A program made the translations under genes and the position numbers. From assembly GCA_964035545.1 (NCBI GenBank), contig OZ037767.1, forward strand, positions 4,091,680 through 4,155,679: a stretch of DNA of 64,000 nt. Reading direction: 5' to 3'. Positions 48,905 to 60,359 of this stretch are shown here, one piece after another. The stretch is from Bugula neritina. Its lineage: Eukaryota; Bryozoa; Gymnolaemata; Cheilostomatida; Bugulidae. The notes under the pieces were generated by a model. It was not told where the DNA came from and did no database searches. It worked only from the letters and a program-made list of their open reading frames with translations. Numbering within the stretch: the first letter of the stretch is position 1; each line of letters begins with the position of its first letter.

Positions 48905-48979
48905 TTTGTTGTCCTTTTGTTGCCCTTTGGTGACCTGCTGATTGGTAACCAGGATCTGGTTCTTGCATACAGTGTCTGT
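48905..48979 (-). pseudogene. D-type exon 2 fragment
   Basis: After TTTTACAG the minus frame reads DRHCMQEPDPGYQSAGHQRA, as at 11110, and then loses homology. Confidence 0.65.
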
Positions 48980-49134
48980 CTGTAAAACAGGAAACACATA
49001 TAAAAAGATATGTTGAATGCTTCAAATTTTAAACGCAATCATAATCTTAATTATCACTTCCTAGAAGCTTGCTTAATCTAATTTTAGCAAATTAGTGTAG
49101 CTAAAAATAGCATGCAATGATTAGCAATAATTAG

Positions 49135-49270
49135 TACCAGTTTTATAAATCAGCAGCTGCCAGAAGGAACAAGACTGAGTCCTGAGACATGACATTCTGT
49201 AGAATTATAATAAATATATTAATAGTTATATATAGTATAATAATACATTCCGGTGAACAGGTTCAGCTTT
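49135..49270 (-). pseudogene. D-type promoter and exon 1 remnant
   Basis: Here an ATG is present (MSQDSVLFLLAAADL then stop), with TATAAAAGCTGAACCTG about 85 bp upstream on the minus strand. It lacks the GGATCAG donor end of gene D exon 1. Mirror of 10810-10945. Confidence 0.6.
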
Positions 49271-49369
49271 TATATGTTAACCTGAATATAAGAACTAAAT
49301 AAAGTAATGGGTATTGTAAACCAATATTATAGTTATTAAAACAATAACATAAGATAATATATTTGTATA

Positions 49370-49540
49370 CAGTTGTTTCTGTTCTCTCCTGCTCTGTAAT
49401 AGAAGAAGGATAAACATTGACGCTAACTATAGCATTATAGTAGTACAGTAACACTATACCTTAACTATGCAGTATAATTCTTCACTTTTATATTAGAAGC
49501 TTCTCCACGGTTGAGTTATAGTAAAACTGTATCGTTGGAG
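49370..49540 (-). pseudogene. E-type Kunitz half-domain fragments
   Basis: Second right-arm copy of the FYYNSTVEKLL core and the GAGERNN-like loop, part of the roughly 1.7 kb local duplication. Confidence 0.5.
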
Positions 49541-49755
49541 ATTGTTCATCTTTTATATGAAATCCATCATCAAGGTTTATTACCTACTCATTTATATAGA
49601 TTATCAAATAGTGTAATTAGTAATGCACAAAGTAAAATTCTCAATTGCTTTTTTATAAAGTGTCATATATAATATAGTATTACATTCTCAAAAATCATCA
49701 TATTTTCAAATAACAATTAAAAGCAGTTATTAAAACAAAAAATAAAAGAGATTAC

Positions 49756-49901
49756 TTAGATGAAGTTGTTACTGTTTCCTCCTGATCCAGAGAACAGGAA
49801 GGAGCGACATCTTTTGCTGCCTATGACATCATAGTAATAACGTAAAGCTATCCCATGACGTCTATAGACTACTCCATCTTTATGATGGAGACATTTCTGT
49901 T
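49756..49901 (-). pseudogene. A-type exon 2 copy with lost donor
   Basis: The open minus frame keeps KCLHHKDG, RYYYDVIGSKRC and NSNNFI, and stops at 49758-49756 through the same ATCTAAGT change as gene C and the 6969 copy. No signal exon was found upstream. Confidence 0.7.
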
Positions 49902-50229
49902 CTTCAACAAAAATATCATTTTCATGCAGTAAAATTTAGTAAATTAAGGCATTTTTTAATATTGGGCTCTAATTTAAACGCATCAAGATAAAATTTTCAT
50001 AACTTACAGAGCAGTTTTTGCTGTGTTTTTATAGATGGTTTAATTTATTCAGGGAACTTTTTCAGTTGAATTTGAGAATAAGAGTTTGCTCCAGCTTTAA
50101 ATAAGTTTCAAAATATTGCATTATCAGTTTGAGAGTTGTGTACTCTCTTTCTAAGGGCTCCTCTAAACTTGCTCTCAATGGCTTATTTTCTATTTTTCCT
50201 TTGCTTGAACAAATTTTGAAAAATGTTCA

Positions 50230-50307
50230 TTTGCTCTTTTATTGTCCTTTGGTGACCAGCTGATTGGTGTTCTGGGTCTGGGTGTTGCATACAATCTCTA
50301 TCGGTGG
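50230..50307 (-). pseudogene. D-type exon 2 fragment
   Basis: After TTCTTCAG the minus frame gives DRDCMQHPDPEHQSAGHQRT, matching 11223 and 7643; truncated. Confidence 0.65.
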
Positions 50308-50635
50308 CTGAAGAAACACTTATAAAAAGATATGCTTCAATTAAATTTTAGAGCATACAACCTACAATCTGTATATGATGACCAATATATACATATATAC
50401 ATATTATACAAATATTTTATTATAAAGTGTGTCATATATTATCTAATAATGTATACAGCAATATAGATAGTACATCTGTTAGCTAGCAATTAAATTAATT
50501 AAGAAAACAAAAATTCCATGTGTGTGAAAAATAAAGTGGATTTTATAACATATTTTATTATAATGTTTATAATCTAAGGCAGCTCTTAATTAAGCTATAT
50601 GATCTAGATTCAGAATAATGTTAGATTTCTCTCAC

Positions 50636-50777
50636 TTAAAGTTATTTCTGTTTCTACTGGAACCATAGAAAGTAAATGCTTTGCACTGCTTATCAAGGGG
50701 TGAGTAATAACACTTTGTTGTCCTTTAGTGATTGGCTGCTCCGTGTCCTGAGTCTGGCTCGTGCATACACTGTCTGT
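50636..50777 (-). pseudogene. Full-length D-type exon 2 with one in-frame stop
   Basis: It is 142 nt long, the same as gene D exon 2, with the acceptor TTTTACAG and a gtgag donor intact. It keeps DRQCMHEPDSGH, YYSPLDKQC and NRNNF, but TAA replaces the codon matching Gln of NHQG. Homology continues upstream (to about 51050) into gene D intron 1, so a larger piece of a D gene was inserted here. Confidence 0.75.
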
Positions 50778-51062
50778 CTGTAAAACAGGAAACACCATCT
50801 AATGAATATGATGAGTGTGTCAAGGTTAAACATAGTTATAAACTTCTGCATCTGTACTGCAGGCTTGCTTGATTTACTCTTAGGAAATTAGTGCAGCTAA
50901 AATTAGCATGCAAAGATTAGTAATAATTAGTACTAGTTTTATAATTCAGTAAATTCTATGATCAACCATTAATATGTCATCCACATGAGCACGGAATTTA
51001 TTTTAAAATCAGTTAAATTTTGGAGCATACAACCTACAATCTGTGGATGATAGTCAAAAATT

Positions 51063-51180
51063 CAGAGAACAGGAAGGAGCGGCATCTTTTGCTGTCTATA
51101 TATCGCGTCATAGTAATAACGTAAAGCTATCCCATAACGCCTATAGACTCCTCTATCTTTGGGATGGAGGCATCTCCTTT
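51063..51180 (-). pseudogene. Truncated A-type exon 2 fused to D-type intron
   Basis: From the acceptor TTTAAAG (51181) the minus strand matches gene A exon 2 with a 4-nt TATA insertion, up to CTGTTCTCTG. There it passes directly into sequence matching gene D intron 1 (CTATCATCCACAGATTGTAG). This is a recombination junction between two paralogs. Confidence 0.7.
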
Positions 51181-51299
51181 CTTTAAATATAATATAAAAC
51201 AGCTTAATGTAGTGGTATAGAGCATAGACATATTAGTGACTGGAATACAACATGATTTAGTAAGACAATTACTGATATATCTTTGGGCAGACATACAGG

Positions 51300-51420
51300 A
51301 CACCCCACTATACAGTTTTTTGCTATTCTCTCCATCATAGTATTACTGAAAAGCTATCCCATGGTGCACCTCTCAGCTATGTAATGAGGTTATTAGACTG
51401 CTTCATCTTTTCAACTACTA
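51300..51420 (-). pseudogene. Highly decayed A-type exon 2
   Basis: CCATGGGATAGCTTTTCAGT, then ACTATGATGGAGAGAATAGC, aligns with the RYYYDAIG region. No frame is kept. By position it is the true mirror of the 6969 copy. Confidence 0.5.
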
Positions 51421-51429
51421 TATTTGTAG

Positions 51430-52685
51430 TTCTCAGACAGTGAAGTTCAGTAAAGGAAAATCCATTAGGGTATTTTTTTCACACTTTAGGCTTTTATTTG
51501 GAAGGATTAAGACAAAGCTAGCTTTAATTAGCATATACCTAGAGCATAGCTGTCATGTTTTACACAATTCCTGCTAATGAAGTGACAAATCTGAAGAGTT
51601 TGTTTTGCAGCTAACTTAATATTTGCTCAAGTCTTAAGAAACTTACAGACAATTGCATCAATTTTGCAAAATCAGTAAATAAGCAACATTTATGTTACAG
51701 CCTTTTAAGGGTTTTGAAGCTTCGAGACTTTTTTTGGGTTCGTGTATTCTTGTTGAGAAATTTTTTTCTGATTGCTTGTTATTTTGCTTCCGTGCAAATA
51801 ATTTTTTTGTTTGACAAGCTATGAACTTAAAGGTTTACTTGCACAATGCTTGCATTAAAATTTTTTCTAATGCCTCTGAGTTTCATATCGATATAAAAGT
51901 GTTCTGTTGCGTCATCCATTATGTCAATGCACTTTCTTGTATTGCTGCAGTGAAATACTTCACACAGTTTCCTCCACTGCCTTATACTAACGTTCCCACA
52001 CACTTCTTTTTAATTTTCATTGCTATAATATTTTTTTATAAAAGTTTCACTCTGTTTTAAAAATTTCTTTAGGTATAGCAATCTATATTTGTGCCTACAT
52101 TCTTTGGAAACATTTTAGCCTGTAAGTCACTCAGCTATATTTGGAAATGCAACAAAATCTGTTATAGTAAGTATTCTTAGAAAAAGAACTAATGTAAACT
52201 AAGTTTGTATGCCACCCATAATCATTAATACTCTTTGATTAAACTCATATCTTGTGGAAATTTACTGAGTTTTTGGCCAATTTTTACTTAAAATTTTTTG
52301 CCCCTTTCCCAAGTTTTTTTTAAGTCTAATTAGGTTTTAACAACTTTAGTATTTTAATGGTCACTAACCATTACTATTAGTATTTCATTTTCAGAAACTT
52401 TTCCCTTGAAATACAAATATTTGTCAGGTTTTTACAATCTAAGGAATACACATTTGCAATGACGCAATTTAAATTAGATTTCTTAATACCTGTTGCATAC
52501 TGCTGTTGTATTGTTGATGCAATCATACATTTAATATTACAATAAAGTATTTGTAACGTCTTGTAAGCAACTTTATTTCTGGGAAATCATCCGGAATGTA
52601 AAGAGAGAAATGCCTACTAGTTTTCAACATACGAAAGATTTCAATTGATGGTGCTTTCTTCTCAAAGCTTCTTCTTAGCTATTGA
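51430..52685. other. Arm sequence without a supported gene
   Basis: The first 200 bp mirror 6780-6960. A 79-codon plus frame at 51821-52060 has no conserved counterpart. Confidence 0.45.
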
Positions 52686-52689
52686 AGTG

Positions 52690-54360
52690 AAACTTGAAAG
52701 CTTGAAATTAACATCTGCACCTGCCGATTTGAGGATTTAAGCTTTTCAATAATTTATTGAAGTCTTTCAAACTAAAGTTCTTAGCGGATATACTGACAAT
52801 AGATTTATATTTGTAATTCAAAATTTGAAAGAAATTAATTAATTGGTGTTATACAGATTAAATTTGGTTATATAATATAGCAAGTTTATTAACTTTCTTT
52901 TCAGCACAGCAACAGAGTCTTTATAGGTGATTCTTTGTTTTGATTATAATAGCTCTATTTTAGTCAATAAAATAAAAAATAAAAGCTTGAGACCTACAGC
53001 TGCTCTCTTGAAGCTTTTCAATGATTACGCAATCTTGCAAGCTCCAGGTGCCAGACAATTGTTTCAGCTTGAAAGAAATTAGATTTCCAGTCTGGTAAAC
53101 AGTTTGAGAAATAATAGCTATTAACAACCTGGAGTCACACTGTAGACACATAATTTACTATAATTGTGACACTTCTATCCAATAATTACCTAACATATGC
53201 CAGACTTGTTTTTATTCTAAGAAAATCTCTAATTTGTTATGTACAGAGTATTAGTAGATGTGCCAGGTCGGATGCTGAATGGCAACGATGATTCATGCTG
53301 AATGCACAGATGCAGGACACAACTCAACCTTTTGCTTAATGCCAACAGTTTATATTTCTCACAAAACTCTAGCAATTATTTGAGCAATACAGTCTATTAA
53401 GTTACCTGTATCTTTAACAAAAGCAAACTTTCCTCTTTCAGTTCTTAAGCTGTACTAACCCATCAAGCAAAAGCTAGCAGTAAAAACCGATTACAAAAGC
53501 TTTTACAAAAAGCTTTCATCAAACAATACTTTTCTTTAAGCTGAAACAAAAAGATTTTTTCTCTGTTACTTTTCCACCAACTTACTGTACCCTAAAGGTA
53601 ATTGATTGAATTTGTACAACACATTTATTTTTTCTGCATTTTGGTAAAAAGTCTACAATATTTTTGTTTTTAGATTTACTTGTTCAATTATAAATCTTTG
53701 AATGTAAATAAATTGGAAAACTGGAATGAAAACAGGATGAATACTTTCAACATACGAGCCTCCTCAGTATATACAGAAATTTACTCAGCGTGATTATTTA
53801 GTTATTAATTTGGGTGTTAATATTACTATTAATGTGACTTAGCAGTTCCAATTATTTAGTTTTAATTTACTTAAGTTTATCTGTTTATTAAATTTGCTGC
53901 TGTTTTAATGACTAAAGTACACATTCATCACTTCTAAAACTGTTTCTTCTGTTTTTTTTAGGTTTGAGAGCCCAAGTGTCACGCCCCAACTTTTAATTTT
54001 CAAGGAAATTCTATGTTCAGCTAAAAACTCAAACATCTGTCTTTAGCAAGAACATAAGTTATTTCGAAAGTTTAAAAATATTTGAAGCCATCAGTAAAAA
54101 ATTATTTTCTTAGAATGGTTATGATACTATTTAAAAACTTGTATAATTATTTGAAGAATTACTTACACTTAAGTAGTACCTTAGCAAAGTCAAATTTAAA
54201 ATTCCCACCTTTTTATTATAAAGTAATACAAAGTGGCTTGATTTCAAAGAAGGGATTACTCCCATTCAGTAATTTGTTGAATCATGTAATTGAAGAATAT
54301 TGGGACCCTCCTCAATTTATACAATAGAAATATTAACAACAATGATGTAATCATTTCTAT
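52690..54360 (+). repeat. Upstream module of the outer-right Kunitz unit
   Basis: Direct match to 24700-25909 and inverted match to 4276-5730. It contains the stretch at 53035-53105 shared only with 5275-5345. Confidence 0.65.
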
Positions 54361-54409
54361 TGGATGTTATCAGCTTGCAGTTACAACCTGCAGATTTGGG
54401 TATATAAGG
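54354..54409 (+). promoter_or_regulatory. Intact-looking Kunitz promoter module
   Basis: CTATTGGATG (inverted CCAAT) and TATATAAGG at 54401-54409 are preserved, as at gene A. No intact signal exon follows within the next 200 bp, so this is a promoter without its gene. Confidence 0.6.
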
Positions 54410-54529
54410 CTGAAATTACTGAAGTAAGTAAATTACATCATAATATCTGTTCTACTGCTTTACTTTTAGCATCTTCAAGTTACTCAGATATAAATAACTA
54501 ATATATGAGCTGCTCCACGTTTCTTTGTA

Positions 54530-55696
54530 GCTTTGAGAACTGCGCTATTTCAAAAGCTAGAATGACATTAGAAGTTGGTATGTAAACTATATAAACTCAT
54601 TTCTATGTTATTATAAATTTATGCCGTTAAGTTACCTTATTAAGTTATTGCAACTGTAATATATATTAAACGGTACTGTAATTATTTAAATATAAGTTTA
54701 GTGCTATTATGCTCTTTTTGTAAGAAAGCAAAGTTATAAGTTGCATCACCTAGTTATAGCAGAAAATTGAAAGCAGACATGACAGCTATGCTAGTTTTAT
54801 GCAGATTCAAACTAACTTTCTCCTGATGTGTTCAAATAAAAGCTCAAGTGTGAAAAAAGTCTATAATGCTTTGGTTTATTAACTTTTATTCAACTTCACT
54901 GTATAAAAATTATGTTGTTGTAGAAGGAATGAGACGTCTTTAACCTAAAGATGAAGAACTATATGAAGATCAAGTTATAGACTTAGAAGAAGAGGGACAT
55001 CAATCAAGAGGTATTGTTATGGTATTATTAACAGTGCAGGCTACATCATATCCTACTTCATGCATGGAAAACATTTACCATACTTACAAAAAAAATTAAA
55101 CTACATGAAATCAAAATCTTTAGGTTAGGTAGGTTAAACATGCATGTATATGTGAAATTTATTGCAAAATAAATTTAGAGTTACTGTTTGTTAAAATTTC
55201 AATTTTTTTAGCCTTTAACAACGATATAATATTTACTGAAATGAAAACCGAAGCAATTTGCATATTGATTACCATTAACACAAAGCTTATTGAAAGTCAG
55301 TAACATAATTATGGTTAGGTTATAGTCTATGATGTGCGATTAGAGTCATAACAATAGTATTGATTTATATTAGTCACAGATCTCCCAAATGATTTTACGT
55401 GTTTGTCTTCCAATAGTTCAAAGAGAGACTGTAACAGCGAATAAAGCTATTCATCATAAGTTTAAACTAATAGAATCTTGTAAATGTTGACCTCCAACTC
55501 TTGTAACCCAGGCTTTATATTCTTATATAGGAGGTTAGGTGCAGGAGAAAAGTAGGGGTGGTGTGTTACCGCCCCGCACTTGGTTACACATACTGGCTCT
55601 CTCATTCACACCCGTGGTATTACAACAGTCTGCTATGTAGATGTGGAGCTCTCCCCCAAAGCTACCCCAATTTGACTAAAATGACAATCATTTTGA
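54530..55696 (+). pseudogene. Decayed A-type Kunitz unit
   Basis: A weak exon 1 trace ends GAAGTTG|gtatgt near 54575. At 54925-54985 an exon 2 trace (AAGGAATGAGACGTC, then GAAGATCAAGTTATAG) resembles E-type exon 2 with its cysteines lost. At 55531-55696 an exon 4 remnant retains the acceptor TTATATAG, GTAGATGTGGAGCTC and the TTTTGA|gtgagt donor, but no cysteine framework. Mirror of the unit at 3774-4275. Confidence 0.55.
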
Positions 55697-55739
55697 GTGA
55701 GTTTTTTCCCCAATTAATGAAAGGTGCATCTGTTGTTAA

Positions 55740-56100
55740 GTAAATATTATTTATAACATTCTCCTTAGCTATTATTTGCTGTTGTTAGTATAATATGTAT
55801 GTAGCAGGCGTAGAAAAGTGGTCATTTTAATTTACTTTGCTGTGCTTTTAGTCATATATTGTTTGTAATGAATTTTTTATTATAGCACGTTTCATTATGC
55901 ATCATGTTCGATTTTACATAATCACAAAATAATTCTAGAATATTTAATGTACAAACTTGACAGAATATATAACAACATTCTGAGTCATACAATTGTTTAT
56001 TTTTTGTAATATTGAAGCTACTTTGTTTGCATGTGAACTTTAATGAGTGAATCATATCATCTGTATTAGTCTATACCATAAATATAGTATACTTTAAAAC
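55740..56100 (+). repeat. 3' module copy (outer right)
   Basis: Direct match to 8690-9060 over about 350 bp with small indels. It marks the outer end of the right arm. Confidence 0.7.
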
Positions 56101-56337
56101 CACAAAGAATTTCTCTTGCTATTTTCTGTACGTTCATAATACAGTGCAAGTATCTATTTAAATAAGCGTTTTCACATACCTACACAGAGATGGGTAGTAT
56201 TATGTGACTAAACCAGAAGGCTGTTGATTGCTTGCTGTTCTTTAATGTGGCAGCATATTCCAATTATTCAGTATTCCGGATGGTAAAAGTAGTTTCTAGC
56301 AAAGTTTATATATATATAATGTAACAGGAGTTTTTAA

Positions 56338-56431
56338 CCAATCAAAGGCAAAAGTTTTATATAGGTCAATGCCTACTGGTCAATGTGAATGTATATAAAG
56401 GTAAAGCCAGAACAAAGCTGTACATATAAAA
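56338..56431 (+). promoter_or_regulatory. Gene D promoter: CCAAT and two TATA-like boxes
   Basis: CCAAT is at 56338-56342, TATATAAAG at 56392-56400 and TATAAAA at 56425-56431. The proximal box with GCTGAA downstream is the one kept in the decayed copies at 10816 and 49.25 kb. It lies 84 bp before the start codon. Confidence 0.65.
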
Positions 56432-56514
56432 GCTGAATCTGTTTACCATAACATAATATTATATACACAATCTAATAATATCACTATAACTATTATCATA
56501 ACTCTACAAGAAAC

Positions 56515-59461
56515 ATGACTCAACATTCTGCTCTCGTTGTCTCTCTTCTTCTGGCTGTTGCCGGCTTGGCTTACGGATCAGGTATTAAATTTTTCTTATA
56601 GTTGAGTTTACTATAATCTGCATTGTATATTATTCTAAAGTCTTAATTTACATTTTACACAAATTCAAATACATACGCTATGTTATTTGATCATTTGAAT
56701 GAAATTACTTGAGAAACTTAGTCATACTTTTTTTATTTCTCAACTTGAAAATTTAGTTCAGAGCAAAAATATTTAATAGATTTAGACTATAATTATGATA
56801 AAAATTGCTTCAAAGTCGATTTTGCTGTTCACACATATGGCATCTCTATTTTTGAATTAATCTAATTTGTAGCTGACAGATGAGCTATTTCTATATATAA
56901 AATCATAAAGTATTCACATATATCTTGACTATCATCCACAGATTGTAGGTTGATGCTCCAAAAATTTAATTGATTTTAAAATAAATTTCGTGCTTATGTG
57001 GATGACATTAATGGTTGATCATAGACTTTACTGAATTATAAAACTATAGCACTAATTATTACTAATCATTGCACGCTATAATTTTTAGCTGCACTAATTT
57101 CTTAAAAGTGAATCAATTAGCAAGCCTGCAGTACAAATGCAGAAGTTTATAACTATGTTTAACCTTGACACACTCATCATACTGATTCGATGCTGCTACC
57201 TGTTTTACAGACAGACAGTGTATGCACGAGCCAGACTCGGGACACCAAGCAGCCAATCACCAAGGGACAACCAGATACTATTACTCACCCCTTCATAAGC
57301 GGTGCAAAGAGTTCACGTTCTATGGATCCGGCGGAAACAGAAACAATTTTGAGTGAGTGAAATCTAACATTATTCTGAATTTAGATCATATAGCTTAATT
57401 CAGAGCTGCCTTAGTACAGAGTGTGGTTTTAAAAACTTGTTTTCCAATTTTGTTTGATTTAAAAAAAAGGAGTTGAATGTATATCATTAAAACTTGTCTT
57501 TGCAAAAATTCTCAAATGCATAATTTATCAAAACATTGGCATTTAGGTGCAGTAGGCTACTAGTAGAGAAACTTTAATATAGTCTGGGTTGTTTAATTTT
57601 CTTAATAAATTTTAGTTTGGGGCATAGGCTAAAATTCTCATGAAAATAGAACTCATTTGTTACACTATTTGTATAAAACATCTACTTTTACTATTTTTCT
57701 ATTGCTTTGCCTATAATCTCTTGAACTTGGCATCGAAAGTTTTCCTCAGCATTACTTGGTTTGGAAATGTTAAAATTTTTTTAAATTTTCAATAAGCTTA
57801 ATGTAAAGTAATTTAAATTTAATAGCTTTAGAAGTTACCTACTCTTTGACAAAATTGATTTGCAACAAATTAGTTTCTACTATTAAAAACTGTGAGTTTT
57901 ATTTGTATATTTTACTAATAAAGGTCAATAATTTATTAAAACAATAAACTACACATTGTTTTTGGGTCTAAATAAAAATACAAGTGTTATTAGCAGTTTT
58001 ATATTAACATATTTCAATTTGATACTCATGTTTACTAATTTGAGTTTTAATTAATTTTCATTTTTTAAGATCCGAAGAAGACTGTCGTTTCACGTGTGAC
58101 GCAACCACAAATATTTGCGTATTGCCAAAGGTTGAGGGCACTGGATCAGGATCATTCACCAGATATTTTTACAACCCAAGAACTGGAAACTGCGAAGCCT
58201 TCAACTATAAAGGTTTTAATGGAAATGCAAATAAGTTTATGTAAGTTTAATTTAATATATAAAAACTCATGAAAGCTTATAGTTTATATATATATTTGTA
58301 AAAACCCCTGGTGGAAAGATTTTTACATCGAGCCAGGGGCTCATTTTCTATTGTGGAAATAGAGCAATTTCGACTTGATGCCCTTTCTGGTATTACCAAT
58401 GGTTTTTATACTGGGGTTCCAACCAAAACCATGTAATATACATGTAAGCTTATAACTAGTAATATAATATATGTACATGTAGCAGTATAGTATAATATAT
58501 ATACATATATACATATAGTAATAATATAGTATACATGTAGGTACTAGTAATATAATATGTATGTACTATAGTAATATAATATACACGTATACTAGTAATA
58601 TAACATATATTATGTACTATATTAATGTTATTTACTTGCCTTAGTAAGTTAATTATATTAGAAAAATGCAAAAACCATCTAAACACACTCTTACGTAGGG
58701 ATAACTGTTTCTTCACACAGACGGTTATTCGATTGTGAAACAAGATGTCAGAGTGTGGTTAGACTAGCTTGTGAAGAACAGGAAATGATGTCAGGATACT
58801 GCCTCCACGCTATTCAGAGATGGTACTACGACAGGCACCAGAGAACATGCAAACCCTTTGTTTATTCTGGTTGTATTGGAAATGAAAATCGTTTTGAGTA
58901 AGTCATTCGAGTCAACCCTGTTTTGTAGCATTCAGATAGATTGTATAGTTTGCAAGGACAAACTGCTTTGAAGCCCACGTTTAGATGTAAAGCTAGTTTT
59001 ACCAATGTTTTTAATTTTGAAAAAGACTGAAAGCGATGTTTAGACAATTCATAAAGTAACCAAGTGAATGTTTGAATTAAAAAATACTGCAGTGTAATGA
59101 AAAGTCATTGCTATATGTTTTATCTTAAAATTGATCAAACACTTAAAAATAACCAAATTATAAAGATATTTAATAGCCATTCTGAGTAATTTAATAGCCA
59201 TCAATGTCCAATTTGAACAATAGCTACCATTTTATCACATTTTACATTTGATCAATATCTGAAAACAATAGGCCAAATCTTATGCTATTTTCAATTTTTT
59301 ATCAGACATGATGTAATTAGCAATAATTGTTTTATTTAAAACGGCTTTTATTGTCTGATCCTGTCATTTAATTGATGCTAGTTATACCAGCAATGAGTCA
59401 TCATATGTATTGGTTTCACAGGACTAAGGAAGAATGTGAGAATACCTGTGTGAGGGACTAG
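56515..59461 (+). CDS. Gene D: secreted protein with three Kunitz domains, divergent paralog
   Basis: Exons: 56515-56581, 57211-57352, 58070-58240, 58721-58897 and 59422-59461 (597 nt, 198 residues). Exons 2-4 have the same lengths (142, 171, 177) and phases as genes A and B. The signal peptide reads MTQHSALVVSLLLAVAGLAYG. Domain 1 has Gln and Ser at cysteine positions 2 and 4 (GHQ, YGSGGN); domain 2 has Gly and Phe (EGTG, GFNGN). Domain 3 is complete (SGYC, RTC, SGCIGN, EEC, NTC), with Leu at P1. So loss of one disulfide from domains 1 and 2, and the Leu P1, predate the A/D split. It sits outside the palindrome as a single intact copy, with D-type fragments scattered in both arms. Likely an extracellular inhibitor or binding protein. 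Confidence 0.9.
58300..58440 (+). mobile_element. GC-richer insert in gene D intron 3
   Basis: It starts AAACCCCTGGTGGAAAG and contains CGAGCCAGGGGCTC and TTTCGACTTGATGCCC. It is less AT-rich than the intron and shares its opening with the element at 15373. Classification is uncertain. Confidence 0.3.
58441..58625. repeat. Imperfect AT-rich tandem repeat in intron 3
   Basis: Irregular repeats of ACTAGTAATATAATATATGT with ACATGTAG-type spacers. The frame on the minus strand through it is a repeat artefact. Confidence 0.7.
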
Positions 59462-59551
59462 CTGCTACATCTCTGGAGAATATAGCTTTCACTAGCTACT
59501 GGAGCTCTGGAAATAGCTTACAAGTCTTCAAAATTTATTCTCTGTTTATAT

Positions 59552-59557
59552 AATAAA
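59552..59557 (+). promoter_or_regulatory. Polyadenylation signal of gene D
   Basis: AATAAA lies 91 bp after the stop codon and is the first canonical signal downstream. Confidence 0.6.
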
Positions 59558-59559
59558 AT

Positions 59560-60356
<797 letters not shown>

Positions 60357-60359
60357 ACA

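Larger units (their letters stand above)
29330..56150 (-). repeat. Right arm of the giant imperfect palindrome
   Basis: This is the inverted counterpart of 3290-28680. It carries extra local duplications not seen on the left: two copies of an exon 3-containing piece (44.1 and 44.6 kb) and two copies of a roughly 1.7 kb piece with A-type exon 2 (47.6-48.2 and 49.3-49.9 kb). It also has a roughly 0.5 kb insertion relative to the left at about 46.96-47.46 kb and a SINE-like piece near 40.8 kb. The outer limit near 56.1 kb is where gene D begins. Confidence 0.88.

Noticed and set aside
51821-52060. 79-codon plus frame
   Set aside because: There is no conserved mirror frame, no splice signals and an AT-driven composition.
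3290-56150. Explaining the palindrome as a sequencing fold-back artefact
   Set aside because: The arms differ by many substitutions, indels and arm-specific duplications, and both central genes show silent-biased differences. Joining of two haplotypes remains possible and is stated as a test.
58456-58743. 95-codon minus-strand frame in gene D intron 3
   Set aside because: It is mostly the AT-rich tandem repeat plus antisense of the exon 4 acceptor region.
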